7,850 nucleotides of DNA, from the NCBI GenBank assembly GCA_964545075.1, contig CAZJFS010000195.1:1-7850 (forward strand). Direction: 5' to 3'. A model generated the notes under the pieces. The model saw nothing but the letters and a program-made list of their open reading frames with translations. It searched no databases and was not told where the DNA came from. Shown here piece by piece: positions 5,928 through 7,850 of this stretch. Positions within the stretch are counted from its first letter, which is position 1. Each line of letters begins with the position of its first letter. A program made the position numbers and the translations under genes. This DNA is from DAOPXV01 sp035352535 (lineage in GTDB: Bacteria; Muiribacteriota; UBA9980).

Positions 5928-6695
5928 ATGAGCGATACATGCGGAAGCGGAAAAACGCTCGAAATTGCGAACGTTCGTTTGCACGACCTTACTTTTGAAG
6001 AAATAATAATTCGCTCTGAAAAGACGATAGCCGACAGAGACTCGTCTCTTTTTATAGTGACGCTCGATATTCTGGGCGCTTATAAAAGTATATTCGACGC
6101 CGAATATCACGATTGCATAATGAACTGCGATCTGGTGACCTGCGACGGCGCCGGATTGAAACTTCTCTCTATGATTAAATATCCGCGTCAGATTAAAAAT
6201 AAAGTCAGCGGCGTGGATCTCGCCGAGCGTCTTTTACGCGTCGCTGATGATAAAAAATACCGCGTGGCCTTCATAGGGTCTCGCGAGGAAACGATAAAAA
6301 AGCTCGAAGGTAAAATAAAGGAAGAATATCCCGGTATCGCCGCTCCTTTTTTTCACGATGGTTATTTCGACGCCAGGGAATTTTCTTCGATAGTCGCGAG
6401 ACTGGTAGTATCGAAACCGGCCATGATTTTTTTCGGCCTTGGAAATCCGGCTCAGGAAAAAACGATAAACGCGGTCAGGCGGCTTTTTCCCGGAACGGTC
6501 ATGGTCGGCGTCGGCGGTTCTTTCGACGTCATGTCGGGCGCGTTGAAGCGCGCTCCTCTTATCATGCAAAAATTTTATCTGGAATGGCTATACAGGCTGT
6601 GGCAGGAACCGTCGAGAATATTCCGGATGATTAATATTCCGAAATATATCATATATGTTTTTATATGCGAGGCGTTAAAATGGATGCGAAAATAG
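5928..6695 (+). CDS. WecG/TagA/CpsF family (GT26) glycosyltransferase
   Basis: A 255-residue member of the family that transfers N-acetylmannosamine (TagA) or its uronic acid (WecG) from a UDP-sugar to a polyprenyl-diphosphate-linked acceptor during surface polysaccharide or teichoic acid synthesis. Visible motifs: IVTLD at 43-47, the catalytic-Asp motif CDGAG with Asp73, VSGVDL at 93-98, FIGSREETIKKLE, GLGNPAQEK at 170-178, GVGGSFDVMSG at 194-204 and KRAP...LEWLYRLWQEPSRIFR near the C-terminus, which in this family forms the membrane-associated appendage; the last 20 residues are hydrophobic and aromatic. Two positions differ from the usual pattern: Asp47 where Asn is common, and Lys92 where Arg usually precedes V-(S/T)-G. 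The sugar substrate cannot be told from sequence. ATG 5928 follows AAGG 5918-5921 by 6 bases, three bases after rpe; the 3' end overlaps mfd by 16 bases. Confidence 0.9.
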   Translation: MSDTCGSGKTLEIANVRLHDLTFEEIIIRSEKTIADRDSSLFIVTLDILGAYKSIFDAEYHDCIMNCDLVTCDGAGLKLLSMIKYPRQIKNKVSGVDLAERLLRVADDKKYRVAFIGSREETIKKLEGKIKEEYPGIAAPFFHDGYFDAREFSSIVARLVVSKPAMIFFGLGNPAQEKTINAVRRLFPGTVMVGVGGSFDVMSGALKRAPLIMQKFYLEWLYRLWQEPSRIFRMINIPKYIIYVFICEALKWMRK

Positions 6696-7850
6696 GGTTT
6701 AAACTATTTGAAAAGCTTACGGGACGTTTCGAGGCGCAAAAATTTCAGCGCGTTACCGTGACCGGTTCCAACGAAAATATCGGCAATTTTCTTGTTTCAG
6801 ACATAGCCCGCGCCGGCGAGGTGTTTCTTGTCATAGCGCCGAATCAGGACAGCGCCGAACGTTCCGCGTACGAAATCGAAACCATGTCCAGGATCGCCGA
6901 CCCGGGAGTGGAGACCAAGGTAAGCCTTTTTTCATCTCTTGAGTGGTCGCCTTATGAATTCTTATCGCCGTCGCTCAACCTTTTGTCGGACAGGATATCC
7001 GCTTTAAAAAGCATTACCGATTTTAAATCCGGTTCCAAAAATAAAAAACTGATAATAGTCGCGCCTCTTAACGGCCTTTCTCAAAAAACTTGTCCGGCGA
7101 GACTTCTGGAAAAAGCTTCCCTGAAGATAAAAAAGGGCGACACGCTGGAAATTGAAAAACTGATATCGCTTCTTTCGAATTCAGGCTACGTCGTCGAAGA
7201 TCCAGTGATAGATCTCGCCCAGTATGCCGTGCGCGGCGGAATAACCGATATATACGTTCCGGGTATGCGTTATCCGGTCAGGCTTGATTTTTTTGGCGAT
7301 ACCGTTGAAAGCATAAAAATATTCAATATCGAGGATCAGCGCGTTATGGGCGAGATCGAAGAATTCACGGTGCTCCCGGCCAGCGAGTTTGTTTTTTCAG
7401 GCGCCGAGGTGGAATCGCTTTTTAAAAATATGGAAAAGATAGCGAAGGTCGGAAAAACCCTTGACGTGAACAAGATCAAGGAAGGCGTCAAGATCCCTAA
7501 TATCGAAAAATACGCGCCTTTCATGTATGATTATGCCATGCCCACGCTTATCGACTATCTTAACAAATCCCATCCGGGCTATTCGGTAGTATTTCTCGGC
7601 AAGGACGATATTTTCAACGAGGGCCGGGATTATTTCGAAAAGCTCGAAAAACTTTATCAGGATAACATCCGTGAGGATCCATATTCACTCGCTCCCGATA
7701 AATATTTCAAACTGCCGCATAAGATACTGGAAGAGATCGAGAAAAACACGCATGTAAGAATTTTCGATATGACGCCCTATGACGCTCCGGGCAGTTCGGA
7801 TGAGACTGAACTGTTATACGATCTCTCGGGCGGCGCCTGCCAGAAATTTC
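6680..7850 (+). CDS. mfd: Transcription-repair coupling factor Mfd, N-terminal part (truncated by window end)
   Basis: Mfd removes RNA polymerase stalled at DNA lesions and recruits UvrA for nucleotide excision repair. ATG 6680 lies inside the end of the glycosyltransferase gene (16-base overlap), 7 bases after GAGG 6669-6672, and the frame stays open for 390 codons to the window edge. The visible part is the UvrB-like domain 1/2 module: VTVTGSNENI near 26-35 in place of the UvrB Walker loop, LVIAPNQDSAER, LEWSPYEFLSPS at 88-99, the UvrB/Mfd signature AVRGGITDIYVPG at 183-195, PVRLDFFGDTVESI at about 200-212, and IPNIEKYAPFMYD...LIDYL near 270-295. This part interacts with UvrA in known Mfd proteins. 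The RNAP-binding and RecG-like translocase domains lie beyond the window. UvrB itself is less likely because the Walker A lysine motif is not kept. Confidence 0.93.
   Translation, partial: MDAKIGFKLFEKLTGRFEAQKFQRVTVTGSNENIGNFLVSDIARAGEVFLVIAPNQDSAERSAYEIETMSRIADPGVETKVSLFSSLEWSPYEFLSPSLNLLSDRISALKSITDFKSGSKNKKLIIVAPLNGLSQKTCPARLLEKASLKIKKGDTLEIEKLISLLSNSGYVVEDPVIDLAQYAVRGGITDIYVPGMRYPVRLDFFGDTVESIKIFNIEDQRVMGEIEEFTVLPASEFVFSGAEVESLFKNMEKIAKVGKTLDVNKIKEGVKIPNIEKYAPFMYDYAMPTLIDYLNKSHPGYSVVFLGKDDIFNEGRDYFEKLEKLYQDNIREDPYSLAPDKYFKLPHKILEEIEKNTHVRIFDMTPYDAPGSSDETELLYDLSGGACQKF

Noticed and set aside
1..7850. CRISPR arrays, insertion sequences, tRNA or rRNA genes, attachment sites
   Set aside because: No regularly spaced repeats, transposase motifs, terminal inverted repeats or structural RNA patterns were seen; nearly all bases are accounted for by housekeeping-style genes on one strand.

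Overview
The window is a tightly packed, entirely plus-strand bacterial gene cluster with an A+T-leaning but mixed base composition and frequent ATA codons. I cannot assign a species. The order rsmB, rlmN, PASTA/kinase locus, rpe recalls the Bacillota neighbourhood fmt-rsmB-rlmN-prpC-prkC-rsgA-rpe. Here prpC and rsgA are absent and the kinase locus is rebuilt, and a WecG/TagA glycosyltransferase and mfd follow. That suggests a deep or uncultured lineage that kept part of this ancestral order, but this is inference.

Layout: 1-105 is the tail of an unidentified upstream gene. 106-236 is the only sizeable non-coding gap before the cluster, with short palindromes and a possible -10 box. 249-1613 is rsmB (16S rRNA m5C methyltransferase). 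1616-2707 is rlmN (radical SAM m2A methyltransferase). 2697-3893 is a single-pass membrane protein with three extracytoplasmic PASTA repeats and a C-terminal beta-rich domain. 3893-5224 is a protein with a kinase fold that has lost the catalytic residues, followed by a long disordered linker and a C-terminal membrane anchor. 5225-5270 is a spacer that can fold over the rpe ribosome binding site. 5271-5924 is rpe. 5928-6695 is a GT26 glycosyltransferase. 6680 to the window end is the N-terminal part of mfd.

Spacing (2 bp, -11, -1, 46 bp, 3 bp, -16) indicates one transcription unit. The first two genes modify rRNA, rpe is central carbon metabolism, wecG/tagA belongs to surface polysaccharide synthesis, and mfd is transcription-coupled repair.

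The part most worth attention is 2697-5224. In known bacteria the PASTA repeats and the Ser/Thr kinase are one polypeptide (PrkC/Stk1/PknB). Here the sensor half and the kinase half are two adjacent genes, each with its own membrane segment, and the kinase half appears catalytically dead. I read this as a split PASTA receptor/pseudokinase pair that probably signals or scaffolds at the cell envelope without phosphorylation.
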